A stretch of DNA of 55,989 nt. It comes from a virus. Both the position numbers and the translations under genes were made by a program. A model generated the notes under the pieces. It saw nothing but the letters and a program-made list of their open reading frames with translations. It was not told where the DNA came from and searched no databases. Of this stretch, positions 16,321 through 24,674 are shown piece by piece. How positions within the stretch are numbered: the first letter of the stretch is position 1; each line of letters starts with the position of its first letter. The stretch covers positions 1 through 55,989 of IMG/VR virus record IMGVR_UViG_3300020450_000029; one strand, given 5' to 3'.

Positions 16321-17393
16321 TGCGGGCTCGTGAACTTCTAACAGAAGCTACTGATAAAGGTAGAGAATACAATCATTTAGAAGATCTAGTTACGTTTGAA
16401 GGTAGCAAAGGCGCACTAAAAGCCGCAGAGATACTTACACGACTAGGACAAGATTCAAAAGACGTTAGCATCAAGTGGGACGGCAATCCAACTATATTTT
16501 GGGGAAGAGAACCAAACGGTCAATTTGTAATGACTGGCAAAAATGGTTGGGGTAGACAAAAGACAACCAGTAGTGGACAACTACAAGATTTTATTATGAA
16601 CACAGGCAAAGGTGAGGATTGGCGTAAAGACTTTGCTGGAGAAATGGCAGGAGTGTTTGAGATACTAGAAGCCAACACACCCACTGACATGAAAGGATAT
16701 GTATACGGAGATTTACTGTATACTCCACGTAAGCCAGTAACAAGTTCACAAGCAGGCTTACAATTTACACCTAACAAAGTTACATACACTGTTGACCCCA
16801 ACAGTGCGTTAGGCAAGCGTATAGCAGGCAGTCAAGTAGGTGTAGTGGTACACACATACCATGATGCATTTGGAGATAAGACAGGCACTCCGATCAAAGA
16901 CACCAACAGTATCAATAGTAATGCAGTAGTTGTACTAGGACAAACATATGTAACACATCAACCTAAAGTTGATACAAGTGCAGTTCAGGATATAGTTAGT
17001 ACGGCAAATGCGAACGCACAAATAATAAACAATTGGTTAGCGCCGGAGCAGGGACTGAGTAGAAAAGATGCAATACTCTATAACTATGTTAACCAAATGA
17101 CCAAGCAAGGTAAGTTAGACCAACTCAGGACAGGATTTTTCGATTGGCTAAAAACCAGCAAGGTCAGTGCAGGACAGCAAGCAAAACTTATGGCAGGTGA
17201 CGACAAAGGACTAGGTGCTATATTGGATCTTGTTGTAAAAATACAAACAATTAAAAACAATATTATTGACCAATTGGACAACGCAGGTGCTGACGTTACA
17301 GCAAGTACAGATGGTCAATCAGGTGGTGAAGGTTATGTAGCCACCAGAGATAAAATTAAACTGGTTCCCCGTCATAAGTGGACACCAAATTAG
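16320..17393 (+). CDS. Ligase/nucleotidyltransferase-fold late protein, 357 aa
   Basis: The N terminus MRARELLTEA looks like a capsid-targeting peptide with an LTE-A cleavage site. The body contains IKWDGNPTIFWG (Lys52, Asp54, Gly55), which fits motif I of ATP-dependent ligases, followed by TGKNGWG and YVYGDLLYTP near 127-136, like motif IIIa. A C-terminal helical domain follows. It is distinct from the true DNA ligase at 50062. Unknown substrate; similar proteins are present in cyanophages. Confidence 0.6.
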   Translation: MRARELLTEATDKGREYNHLEDLVTFEGSKGALKAAEILTRLGQDSKDVSIKWDGNPTIFWGREPNGQFVMTGKNGWGRQKTTSSGQLQDFIMNTGKGEDWRKDFAGEMAGVFEILEANTPTDMKGYVYGDLLYTPRKPVTSSQAGLQFTPNKVTYTVDPNSALGKRIAGSQVGVVVHTYHDAFGDKTGTPIKDTNSINSNAVVVLGQTYVTHQPKVDTSAVQDIVSTANANAQIINNWLAPEQGLSRKDAILYNYVNQMTKQGKLDQLRTGFFDWLKTSKVSAGQQAKLMAGDDKGLGAILDLVVKIQTIKNNIIDQLDNAGADVTASTDGQSGGEGYVATRDKIKLVPRHKWTPN

Positions 17394-17394
17394 G

Positions 17395-17400
17395 TAAATA
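17395..17400 (+). promoter_or_regulatory. T4-type late promoter
   Basis: GGTAAATATT, 6 bases before the ATG at 17406; very short leader. Confidence 0.45.
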
Positions 17401-17405
17401 TTAGT

Positions 17406-18158
17406 ATGACAAAACAATATGAATTTATAAGCTCATTAAATGAAAGTAAGATGTTTAGATCACGTAATCGTGTCGAAGGTACAAATGCACGTGATATGGC
17501 AGACCTAGCATTTATGAATATGATAACAATGTACATACTGTACAATGAATATGACTTTGCTGTAGCCGCAAAAAGCTATGCACAAAGAACAATGAAATAT
17601 GGCGGACAGTTTAGATATATGCAAGGTGGCACAGATTTACATGTTGCATTAGCCGCACTAAAAAATGGTATGACTGATGCAGGAGAAAAAAACGAACTGC
17701 AACTGAGTAGATTTAATATACCTGAACAGCAAATTAAACAATTTTTAAATTTCATGCGCCAAGGAAGAAAAATTATATCACCGGAAACATTTTTCTTAAA
17801 ACTAGAGCGTGGATTGGATATTCAAAACAGCAACTACAGAAGTATTAGAAGACTAGCACAAAACTGGCCCAGACTGAACAGTATGCAAAAACAATTGGTA
17901 ATCACAAGACTTTTACAATTCTATAGAACAAAAGCATTAAGAAGTGAAATGTATAGCTATGTACGTGATATTAGTAGAAGTCAAGGACTAGAAATCCGTA
18001 ATGCACACAATGCCGAAACTCCTAAGATGCGTGGCAGTGACACACTAGCGGCATTAGCTACTGCTGGTGCAACATTAGCAGGTTCATACTATTTAGGTAA
18101 ACAATTAATGAAGGGCACTGTAATGGGCGGTGTCGATGACATAGGTAAATCCTTCTAG
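17406..18158 (+). CDS. Probable virion-internal protein, 250 aa
   Basis: Basic and helical, with no enzymatic motif. The N terminus (TKQYEFISSLNES) resembles the T4 internal-protein peptide MKTYQEFIAEA and contains LNE before Ser. Near the C terminus a Gly/Ala-rich hydrophobic stretch (LAALATAGATLAGSYYLG) could insert in a membrane. Late promoter upstream. Function inferred as head-internal. Confidence 0.55.
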   Translation: MTKQYEFISSLNESKMFRSRNRVEGTNARDMADLAFMNMITMYILYNEYDFAVAAKSYAQRTMKYGGQFRYMQGGTDLHVALAALKNGMTDAGEKNELQLSRFNIPEQQIKQFLNFMRQGRKIISPETFFLKLERGLDIQNSNYRSIRRLAQNWPRLNSMQKQLVITRLLQFYRTKALRSEMYSYVRDISRSQGLEIRNAHNAETPKMRGSDTLAALATAGATLAGSYYLGKQLMKGTVMGGVDDIGKSF

Positions 18159-18580
18159 TGTTTTATTACAGTGCTTATACACTAATCGATATAACAAACA
18201 CAAACGTTAATCAATACAAAGATCAGATTATGCAATCTAATCAACAGCAAAACTTGAACACATTAATACAAAGTATAGGATTACGTAGTCAACCTATTGA
18301 ACCAGAGGTATCTATGCTTATGGCACAAGATATAGCTGAATATGGGTTTGGATCTGCATATCAAGGACTACATACAGTATGGAAATTAAACTTTAGTACA
18401 GAGCATAATGATGTGTACAACAAAAAGGGTAAAAAAACGTTTCATTTATTAAATGACTGTGATGGTGTTGCTGTGTATACAAATTTAGAAGAAACAGCAG
18501 AACTAAGGACTAAAAGTTTTGAAACATTCAATAACAAATTAATAAACTTGTATTTTAAATATAACCACCAGGTAGAATAA
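18158..18580 (+). CDS. Conserved phage protein, 140 aa
   Basis: Starts at a GTG overlapping the preceding stop. It begins FYYSAYTLIDITNT and includes NQQQNLNTLIQSIGLRSQP, a pattern I recall from T4-like cyanophage proteins of unknown function. No catalytic motif. It lies in the late block, so it is probably structural or assembly-related. Confidence 0.65.
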   Translation: MFYYSAYTLIDITNTNVNQYKDQIMQSNQQQNLNTLIQSIGLRSQPIEPEVSMLMAQDIAEYGFGSAYQGLHTVWKLNFSTEHNDVYNKKGKKTFHLLNDCDGVAVYTNLEETAELRTKSFETFNNKLINLYFKYNHQVE

Positions 18581-18583
18581 ATA
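18578..18583 (+). promoter_or_regulatory. T4-type late promoter
   Basis: AATAAATATT overlapping the stop of the previous gene, about 90 bases before the gene at 18675. That gap holds no other feature I can see. Confidence 0.5.
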
Positions 18584-18674
18584 TTACGTAGGCACAATTT
18601 AGGCAAAAAATCAGGCAAACATAAAATAGAAGCAAAGTAATAAGCTCACGAGTAGCAAAACAAAAAGCTGAACT

Positions 18675-18923
18675 ATGTCAACCACGGATTTAGAACGTAC
18701 AAATTTAGAAGCTCATGTAGATCTTTGTGCAGAAAGGTACAAGGGATTGGAAACACGTCTGGAAAATGTAGAAAAAGCAGTTAAAGACCTTCACGCTGAA
18801 ATGCGTAGAATGCATGACGAAAACGTAAAAAATCATCAATCAACCAACAAAATCATGTTGGGTGCCGCCGCCACTGTGGTCGCAGGGATCCTTTCAACAA
18901 TAGTCGTATTGTTGATGTCTTAA
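18675..18923 (+). CDS. Coiled-coil protein with C-terminal TM, XhlA-like, 82 aa
   Basis: Residues 5-55 are a charged coiled coil (RYKGLETRLENVEKAVKDL) and residues 60-82 a single membrane helix. This is the layout of XhlA-type phage lysis-accessory proteins, but the same layout has other uses. Late-expressed by position. Confidence 0.6.
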   Translation: MSTTDLERTNLEAHVDLCAERYKGLETRLENVEKAVKDLHAEMRRMHDENVKNHQSTNKIMLGAAATVVAGILSTIVVLLMS

Positions 18924-18930
18924 TTTCACA

Positions 18931-18936
18931 TAAATA
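18931..18936 (+). promoter_or_regulatory. T4-type late promoter
   Basis: CATAAATACTTTT just before the ATG at 18942. Confidence 0.55.
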
Positions 18937-18941
18937 CTTTT

Positions 18942-19238
18942 ATGAATCTAAATGAACTGGATATTACTAATGTGATTGAATCACAGTTAGTTTGGGCACG
19001 AAAAGGTCAAAATCTTACTCGTAAGTACCGCTGTACAGTTGGTCAAAGAGCAGGAAGACTTGTAAGCAAGCCCGGACAATGTGGTGCCCCAATTGATATT
19101 AAAAAACGTCTAACACTTAGAAAGACTAAAAATAAGATGGGCAAGCGTATGGCTCGTAAAGCACAGCGTACCAAAAAGTTTAATCCAGCTAGTAGAGCAT
19201 TAAAAAGATTGAACAAGCCTCTGAGGAGAAAAAGATGA
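18942..19238 (+). CDS. Very basic late protein, 98 aa
   Basis: About a third of residues are Lys or Arg, concentrated in the C-terminal half (RMARKAQRTKKFNPASRALK). Two Cys flank a Pro-Gly turn. The N terminus MNLNELDITNVIESQL contains VIE before Ser, a possible prohead cleavage site. It probably binds DNA inside the capsid (inference); similar proteins occur in cyanophages. Confidence 0.6.
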   Translation: MNLNELDITNVIESQLVWARKGQNLTRKYRCTVGQRAGRLVSKPGQCGAPIDIKKRLTLRKTKNKMGKRMARKAQRTKKFNPASRALKRLNKPLRRKR

Positions 19239-19873
19239 AGATAATGGACATTCTTCCAACCAAGTATACAAAATATAAAACTTGGGAAAAAGACGGAGTG
19301 CTGATGTGCAGTAAAGAATGTTGTGGTGCACCTGTAAGTGAATGTACATGTGATAATACATGTAAACATTGTAATTGTTATGATCTCAAAGAATCAGCAT
19401 ACAGTAATAAACCACTACACACCCAAGGTGATGGACTTAAAAAGAAAAAAGTATCTGAAAAAGGTTGTGGGTGCGGTAGCAAAGATGTAGTAGAAGCAAT
19501 TCCTAAATCTACAATGTACGGACTAGTGATAGATGGCAAGTATGTTGCCAAAGGTTCAAAAGAATCCATGAGAAGAATGCAAAAAGAAAAAGGCGGCACA
19601 ATCTATAATGCCCCTGGAAAAAAAGTAGGTGATAGTGCAGGCACTGTCAAAGAAAGATATGGAATGAGACCAGGTGGTGCCTTAGGAAGAGATCAGCAAG
19701 ATGATTATGCAAATATGAACAAAAGATTTCAAAATCGTAGCCAAGATCAAAACAGAGAAATGCAAATTAAACAAGCAAGTCAAATGCGTAGGCAACAAAG
19801 ACTTGCACGTAAAATGGCTACAGGTATTCCTCAGAGAATACTGAATCCACAACCCGCAGGAAATCAACAATGA
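19235..19873 (+). CDS. Cys-rich basic late protein, 212 aa
   Basis: Residues 24-50 contain nine Cys (CSKECCGAP, CTCDNTCKHCNC) and a further CGCG lies near 80, suggesting metal binding. The C-terminal half is Gln/Arg-rich. No family recognised. The start overlaps the previous stop. Its position and charge suggest a virion-internal protein, but that is inference. Confidence 0.55.
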   Translation: MKIMDILPTKYTKYKTWEKDGVLMCSKECCGAPVSECTCDNTCKHCNCYDLKESAYSNKPLHTQGDGLKKKKVSEKGCGCGSKDVVEAIPKSTMYGLVIDGKYVAKGSKESMRRMQKEKGGTIYNAPGKKVGDSAGTVKERYGMRPGGALGRDQQDDYANMNKRFQNRSQDQNREMQIKQASQMRRQQRLARKMATGIPQRILNPQPAGNQQ

Positions 19874-20094
19874 AAACAGTAGTGACCAAAGGCGGTATAA
19901 TGACATGGTTAAATACCAGAGAAAATAAATTTATAGACGAACATTTCAAGGACAACACAATACTTGAACAAAAAGATCTATCAGAACGTGAGACTTATAT
20001 AGCAAGTAATCTTGTAACTAGAGGAATTTTGGATAAAGACATAAACCAAAAACAAGTGACGTATAAACTTAATATGAACAATATGGTGAGGTAG
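19870..20094 (+). CDS. Hypothetical protein, 74 aa
   Basis: Overlaps the preceding gene by 4 bases. Mostly helical (FIDEHFKDNTILEQKDLSERE), with a short C-terminal beta part. Function unknown. Confidence 0.6.
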   Translation: MKTVVTKGGIMTWLNTRENKFIDEHFKDNTILEQKDLSERETYIASNLVTRGILDKDINQKQVTYKLNMNNMVR

Positions 20095-20096
20095 TC

Positions 20097-20576
20097 ATGG
20101 ACGAACAAACAAAAGCAATGCACAACATATTATCAAAACTACAAGGTGTAGATAAAACTACAAAACTTGTAGCAGAACGTGCAGAAAAAGATGTTGATTT
20201 AAATATTGCAATAAATCAAAAAATTACTGAAAACAGTGTAAGTGTACAGAATTATCGTATTGATATAGTACTACAAAGGTTTGCTGATAAACAAAAAAGA
20301 TTTTACAATATATGTGAAGATAAAAAAATCATACACAAAGACATTGCACTTTTTGAAACAGCAATGGGTATTGTAAAGAATCTTATGCTTAACAAGCATA
20401 AAAAAGTTGAGGATTTAATTTCAGCAGACCTTAATTATAATAATGCATTGTATGAAGTTTATATGTATAAAACAAAAGCCAAAAAGTCTATAAATGAAGA
20501 TGTGATGCTGGCAAAGATGAGTGCGGCACAGAATAGATTGCAAAATGCAAAACAACAAATATTGCAAAAACTATAA
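20097..20576 (+). CDS. Helical late-region protein, 159 aa
   Basis: Starts two bases after the previous stop. All-helical, Lys-rich, with Asn repeats and no membrane segment. The stop lies inside the TATAAATA promoter for the next gene. Function unknown; possible scaffold or assembly helper. Confidence 0.6.
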   Translation: MDEQTKAMHNILSKLQGVDKTTKLVAERAEKDVDLNIAINQKITENSVSVQNYRIDIVLQRFADKQKRFYNICEDKKIIHKDIALFETAMGIVKNLMLNKHKKVEDLISADLNYNNALYEVYMYKTKAKKSINEDVMLAKMSAAQNRLQNAKQQILQKL

Positions 20577-20579
20577 ATA
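20572..20579 (+). promoter_or_regulatory. Strong T4-type late promoter
   Basis: Exact TATAAATA followed by C, 33 bases before the ATG at 20605. Confidence 0.7.
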
Positions 20580-20604
20580 CAATATAAGGAACGGGAATAG
20601 AAAC

Positions 20605-21687
20605 ATGTATCTAAATGATTTAAACTCAGCACAGCATAATATAAAGAAGTTGAATCGTGTTCTTGCTGATACTTTCAAACACGAAGTTGATTTATCAGAA
20701 ATGAGTACAGATTCGCTTAATAGAATGTTGTCAACAACAAATGCTAAAATGATAGCAATAAAAGAAAGTGATTTAAAGTATTGGGAAAATCCACAATACA
20801 ACAAATTAGGATTAATAGCACATCAAATTAAAACATATTTGAGTGAAATTGCACCTGCTAGAGCAGATGGCAAGCGTATGAAAACCAAAGAAAGCGTTTT
20901 AATGGAAGACGACTTAGAGCAAGCGGAAGTAATGCTAGCCGCTCAAGAGTTAGTGGACGAATTACAAGGTATGGTAGAAGATGTAGCTGAAATGCAAGTA
21001 CAAAAACTAATGCCAATTGTAGATGCTATGAAAGAGCAAGTTGGTTTTGAACAAGCAGAAGCATACAACAATGCCGCAGATGGTGCACTTGCACAGTTAC
21101 TTGATGCAATGAAAACTGCAAAAGGTGCAGTAGAAAATGCAACATTAACAGCAAGAGGAGAAGCTCCTCAAGAAGCTATGCCAACTGATATGGGTATGGA
21201 TGCACCTGCAGATGATATGGGCGATGAAGCACCAGCTGAACTAGCTGATATAGAAGGTGATGATGAATTTGGTGCTGACGATGCCGCGGCAGGTGAAGAC
21301 AATCCAGTAGGCAGAGAACTAAAAGGTGAAAGTGCTCTAGCAGATATGGAGGGCAAAGCACTATCCGAAAAAAAGTTTCTAGAGAGTAAAGACAGGCTCT
21401 TTAAAATGGTTGAGAGTGGCCAAATGTCTCAGACTGATTTTATAAATGTTATTAGTGAACTAGACATGAAAAGACGTAAGTTACCAGGCGCAGATCCTGC
21501 TGATCCAATGGTACCACCAGTGCCAATGGATGTTCCACAGCGAGGTAAGAGCAAACCAGCTAGAACTAAAGCACCTATTATGTTAACTCCTGGCACTGGT
21601 AATCCGGGGGCTCCAAGTGCTCCACAGAGTGATCCACAATTGCCAATACATAAGCGAGCTCGTAAGCCTAGAGGTGTAATGGCATAA
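20605..21687 (+). CDS. Acidic head-core-like protein, 360 aa
   Basis: The frame is open from 20521, but the late promoter at 20572 makes the ATG at 20605 (MYLNDLNSAQHN) the start. A helical N-terminal 200 residues are followed by a Met/Asp/Ala/Glu-rich acidic stretch (about 205-250) and a Pro-rich basic tail ending KRARKPRGVMA. The composition is like T4 prohead core components. Function inferred, no enzymatic motif. Confidence 0.55.
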   Translation: MYLNDLNSAQHNIKKLNRVLADTFKHEVDLSEMSTDSLNRMLSTTNAKMIAIKESDLKYWENPQYNKLGLIAHQIKTYLSEIAPARADGKRMKTKESVLMEDDLEQAEVMLAAQELVDELQGMVEDVAEMQVQKLMPIVDAMKEQVGFEQAEAYNNAADGALAQLLDAMKTAKGAVENATLTARGEAPQEAMPTDMGMDAPADDMGDEAPAELADIEGDDEFGADDAAAGEDNPVGRELKGESALADMEGKALSEKKFLESKDRLFKMVESGQMSQTDFINVISELDMKRRKLPGADPADPMVPPVPMDVPQRGKSKPARTKAPIMLTPGTGNPGAPSAPQSDPQLPIHKRARKPRGVMA

Positions 21688-22001
21688 TGCTTATAAACGA
21701 AGTTTTAATTGAGGATCAAAGCGATATTTTAAATGACCTAGAAGAATTAATCACTAGGGCAAAAGCCAATGGCAAAGTTAAAATACCAACAAACATGATA
21801 CTTACAAAACTTCGTGCTATGGGCCATAGTATTAGCATACAAAGTCTACTTGATATGTTACCAACAATTACTAGTGTAGGTACTAGCAATAAAAAAGATG
21901 TTACACTGGATACAGCATTACCCCGTTCTGATGCTGGTCCAGAAGACAAAACTGTAGCAAACATGGCTAAGAAACAAATACAAAAGGATGATAAACTGTG
22001 A
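21687..22001 (+). CDS. Hypothetical late protein, 104 aa
   Basis: Begins MLINEVLIEDQSD, with LIE before Asp as in a T4 prohead-protease site. The rest is a small helical domain with an unstructured tail. It overlaps both neighbours. Function unknown. Confidence 0.55.
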   Translation: MLINEVLIEDQSDILNDLEELITRAKANGKVKIPTNMILTKLRAMGHSISIQSLLDMLPTITSVGTSNKKDVTLDTALPRSDAGPEDKTVANMAKKQIQKDDKL

Positions 22002-22618
22002 CATACTTTATTAACAAGACATCAGCAAGAACAATTGCTAGAGCAGACCTAACAATTTTTAACGAAACTCAAGCATTAATGAAACAGGTTATCACGGATG
22101 CAGGCAATGGATTGTATGAAACTACAATAACAGATGGTACAACAATGACTGAATCAACACCCACAATTACTATTACAGGTAGTGCGGCGGCACCAACTAT
22201 TACAGGTACACCAACACTAATAATTGCTGGAGTTACAATTACATTAGGCACAAGTGGTCTAAACTTAAATGCAGTCATTTCGGATATCAATGATGCGGCT
22301 GTATCAGGACTAGTAGCCAGTAAGAACGCCGCCAATAATCTTGTACTTACATATACTGCACCAGCGGCAACTGCATGGACAGTTGTAATAGGAGCAGGCA
22401 CAGCAAATACAGCATTAGGACTTACTGCTCAAACATATACAGCAAGTAATCCAGATAGTGTTGCATATTATAATGTATGGTCAGGTACTGTAGCAGATAG
22501 AGCAAAGTCAGATCAAATGAATCAAGTAATAAACTATTTTGAAAACCTAGGATACACAATCGAAAGATTGAAAAATACAACTACCAATAAAAATTTTAAA
22601 TGGGTGATAACATATTAA
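21998..22618 (+). CDS. Virion structural protein, Thr/Ala-rich, 206 aa
   Basis: GTG start overlapping the preceding stop. Residues 45-150 are Thr/Ala/Gly-rich beta repeats. The C terminus (FENLGYTIERLKNTTTNKNFKW) is typical of proteins seen in T4-like marine phage virion genes. Probably a baseplate or fibre-associated protein. Confidence 0.6.
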   Translation: MTYFINKTSARTIARADLTIFNETQALMKQVITDAGNGLYETTITDGTTMTESTPTITITGSAAAPTITGTPTLIIAGVTITLGTSGLNLNAVISDINDAAVSGLVASKNAANNLVLTYTAPAATAWTVVIGAGTANTALGLTAQTYTASNPDSVAYYNVWSGTVADRAKSDQMNQVINYFENLGYTIERLKNTTTNKNFKWVITY

Positions 22619-22730
22619 ATTTGTACTATGGTGGAACTCACTTAGTGGGAACCAACAAGCTACAATTATTTGTATCATACTCTCAATAATTTTAGCTTAT
22701 TTTGACCCAAGATGGCAAAGTTGGCATTGA
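22614..22730 (+). CDS. Possible 38-aa membrane protein with AUU start
   Basis: A frame with no ATG, GTG or TTG encodes a clean single membrane helix (ATIICIILSIILAYF) flanked by Trp-rich ends (FVLWWNSL, DPRWQSWH). The only plausible start is ATT at 22614, about 10 bases after GGGTG. The stop overlaps the next promoter. Confidence 0.4.
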   Translation: MKFVLWWNSLSGNQQATIICIILSIILAYFDPRWQSWH

Positions 22731-22755
22731 CAACTAATCGTGCTGGTGCTATAGT
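22727..22755 (+). promoter_or_regulatory. Sigma70-like promoter
   Basis: TTGACA (22727-22732), 17-base spacer ending CTGGTGC, TATAGT (22750-22755). The TGC before -10 matches the other early promoters. ATG follows at 22762. Confidence 0.75.
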
Positions 22756-22761
22756 AACACT

Positions 22762-23436
22762 ATGTTAAAAATTACTACACCCTATCCTTATAAAGAATTT
22801 AAAAGAAAGAGCATAAATGGTAAACGTCTCTATGAAAATCCCTATGGTGAACCTGTACCTAGTGTTACAACTATATTGGATAAGACCAAACCCAAAGAAA
22901 AAAGAGAAGCCCTCAATCGTTGGAAGAAACGGGTTGGCGAAGAAAATGCTCAAAGAATAGTTACCGAAGCCGCTAATGTTGGCACAATAATGCATAACAT
23001 ATTGGAGCATTGGGTAAAGAACGAAGAGTATGAAGGCGACAGTATCCTACAAGCAAAGATGATGGCTGATACTGTCAAGCAAAACATAGAAGCAGATATA
23101 GACGAAGTATGGGGTAGTGAGGTAAACTTGTGTTATCCACAATTGTATGCAGGCACAACTGATTTGGTTGGTGTATACAAAGGTGAACCGCACATTATGG
23201 ATTTTAAACAAACAAACAAACCTAAGAAACGTGAATGGATTGATGACTACTTTATGCAAGCCGCGGCATATGGTATGGCACACAACGAAGTATTTGAAAC
23301 AAAAATTAACAGAGCGGCAATTTTTATGTGTAGTAGAGAATGTCAATTTCAATTGTTCGAAGTTGGCCCAGAAGAATTCGAATCTTGGACAGAAAAATGG
23401 GCTAAACGTGTAGAAGAGTTTTATAACTTGTCATAA
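22762..23436 (+). CDS. RecB/Cas4-like PD-(D/E)XK exonuclease, 224 aa
   Basis: The C-terminal core has the nuclease pattern: a helix with GTIMHNILEHWV (His77 region), then YAGTTDLVGVY, then PHIMDFKQTNK (Asp-x-Lys), then a Gln-containing helix YFMQAAAYGMA, which is the RecB-family motif. It probably processes DNA ends during phage recombination or host DNA breakdown. It has its own early promoter, unlike the late genes around it. Confidence 0.8.
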   Translation: MLKITTPYPYKEFKRKSINGKRLYENPYGEPVPSVTTILDKTKPKEKREALNRWKKRVGEENAQRIVTEAANVGTIMHNILEHWVKNEEYEGDSILQAKMMADTVKQNIEADIDEVWGSEVNLCYPQLYAGTTDLVGVYKGEPHIMDFKQTNKPKKREWIDDYFMQAAAYGMAHNEVFETKINRAAIFMCSRECQFQLFEVGPEEFESWTEKWAKRVEEFYNLS

Positions 23437-23439
23437 ATA
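23434..23439 (+). promoter_or_regulatory. T4-type late promoter
   Basis: CATAAATACTG overlapping the nuclease stop, 19 bases before the ATG at 23458. Confidence 0.6.
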
Positions 23440-23457
23440 CTGTATCAGGAGTAAACA

Positions 23458-24117
23458 ATGGCGACAACAAGAATAAGCAAAATAAGAATTAGACAGGGTA
23501 ACTTTTCTGATCTGCCTTTATTAGGTCCGGGTGAGATGGGTTATGCTAAAGATGTAAGACGTCTTTTTATTGGTAATGATAGTGTTAGTATCGGTACAGG
23601 TAATGGTGTATTGACACAGTTTACTATTCCTTTATCATTAAGCAAACCAAATATCACTGCAATCTTTGTCGCAGGTACACAACAAAATGCTTCTACATAT
23701 ACTCTAAGCGGAACAACAATTACATTTGGTAGTGCTCCAACAGGTGCTATTACTGCAAGATTCAATAGTGAAATTGAAATAGACAGTGACGTAACACTTC
23801 CTAGCAGTGTTGAACTCGCCGCCAATGGCAGTTCAGCTGATACTGGATTTCAAGTTGATACAACTTTGTATAATGCAGTAATCATGGACTATAGTTTAGA
23901 AAGCACAAGTGGAGTAAGAATGGGTCAACTAAGATTTGCAACTGATACAAGTGCAAGCACTAGTACAATTGATGACAACTTTACTGAAACTGCCGCAGTA
24001 GGAATAACCTTTGGCGTCGATATTGCAACAGCAAACACAATGAAGTTACAATATACTGATGCTGACAACAAAATCTGTAAATTTAAATATACGTATCAAC
24101 TTTGGAACAGCAATTAA
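23458..24117 (+). CDS. Tail fibre/virion protein, 219 aa
   Basis: The N terminus (RIRQGNFSDLPLLGPGEMGY, then RRLFIGN) is the attachment-type repeat common at the start of phage fibre proteins. The rest is beta-rich Ser/Thr sequence. AGGAG ribosome site and a late promoter upstream support a virion role. Confidence 0.7.
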   Translation: MATTRISKIRIRQGNFSDLPLLGPGEMGYAKDVRRLFIGNDSVSIGTGNGVLTQFTIPLSLSKPNITAIFVAGTQQNASTYTLSGTTITFGSAPTGAITARFNSEIEIDSDVTLPSSVELAANGSSADTGFQVDTTLYNAVIMDYSLESTSGVRMGQLRFATDTSASTSTIDDNFTETAAVGITFGVDIATANTMKLQYTDADNKICKFKYTYQLWNSN

Positions 24118-24554
24118 TAAATGGTGCTTGGTACGAAGCACCAAGTATTCGGCTGAGCAAGTGGAGAAAATTTAGAAAAGGTTTGGACACTAACAATACT
24201 TTAGCGGTGTGTCAAACTGTAGTGGATTGGTGGAAGATGGCACCTTTAAGTAGCATGACCATAGATCCTGTAGATAATAAAACATGGCCCACACCTTGGG
24301 AAATGATACACAGTGGAGATTTTTGTGAAAATAGTTTAGCTTTAGGTATGAGCTATACTATTTTCTATGCAAATGAAAACATACCTAATGAATTAATCTT
24401 TATTACATGTAGGGAGAATAGTACACAAAAATTATGTTCATGGATTGACAATAAGTATCTGCTTAATTATGAACACGGAGGTATAAGTACACTACCAACC
24501 GAAAATATATCAATAAGTTTTCAGAAGAAGATTGCAGATGTAATAGTATCTTGA
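24102..24554 (+). CDS. Conserved phage protein, 150 aa
   Basis: Only a TTG at 24102 gives the full N terminus (EQQLINGAWYEAPSIRLSKW); it overlaps the previous gene by 16 bases. Rich in Trp and Cys (VCQTVVDWWKMAPLSSMTID). I recall similar proteins in cyanophages but no function. Confidence 0.6.
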   Translation: MEQQLINGAWYEAPSIRLSKWRKFRKGLDTNNTLAVCQTVVDWWKMAPLSSMTIDPVDNKTWPTPWEMIHSGDFCENSLALGMSYTIFYANENIPNELIFITCRENSTQKLCSWIDNKYLLNYEHGGISTLPTENISISFQKKIADVIVS

Positions 24555-24593
24555 TAAATTTTTTTGTGGCTTCGCTTATTAAAAACACGAAGG

Positions 24594-24599
24594 TAAATA
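24594..24599 (+). promoter_or_regulatory. Possible late promoter
   Basis: GGTAAATAATG, 81 bases before the RNR start. The gap to 24675 otherwise holds only a 19-codon frame. Confidence 0.4.
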
Positions 24600-24674
24600 A
24601 TGAGCGAAAAACATACACCAGACATCCTCGTCTATAACTCGGAAAATTATGCAAAATAAAAACAAGGAGAGAGC

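Noticed and set aside
24600-24659. 19-codon frame before the RNR gene
   Set aside because: Too short, no regulatory codon pattern of a leader peptide, and it overlaps a late promoter motif.
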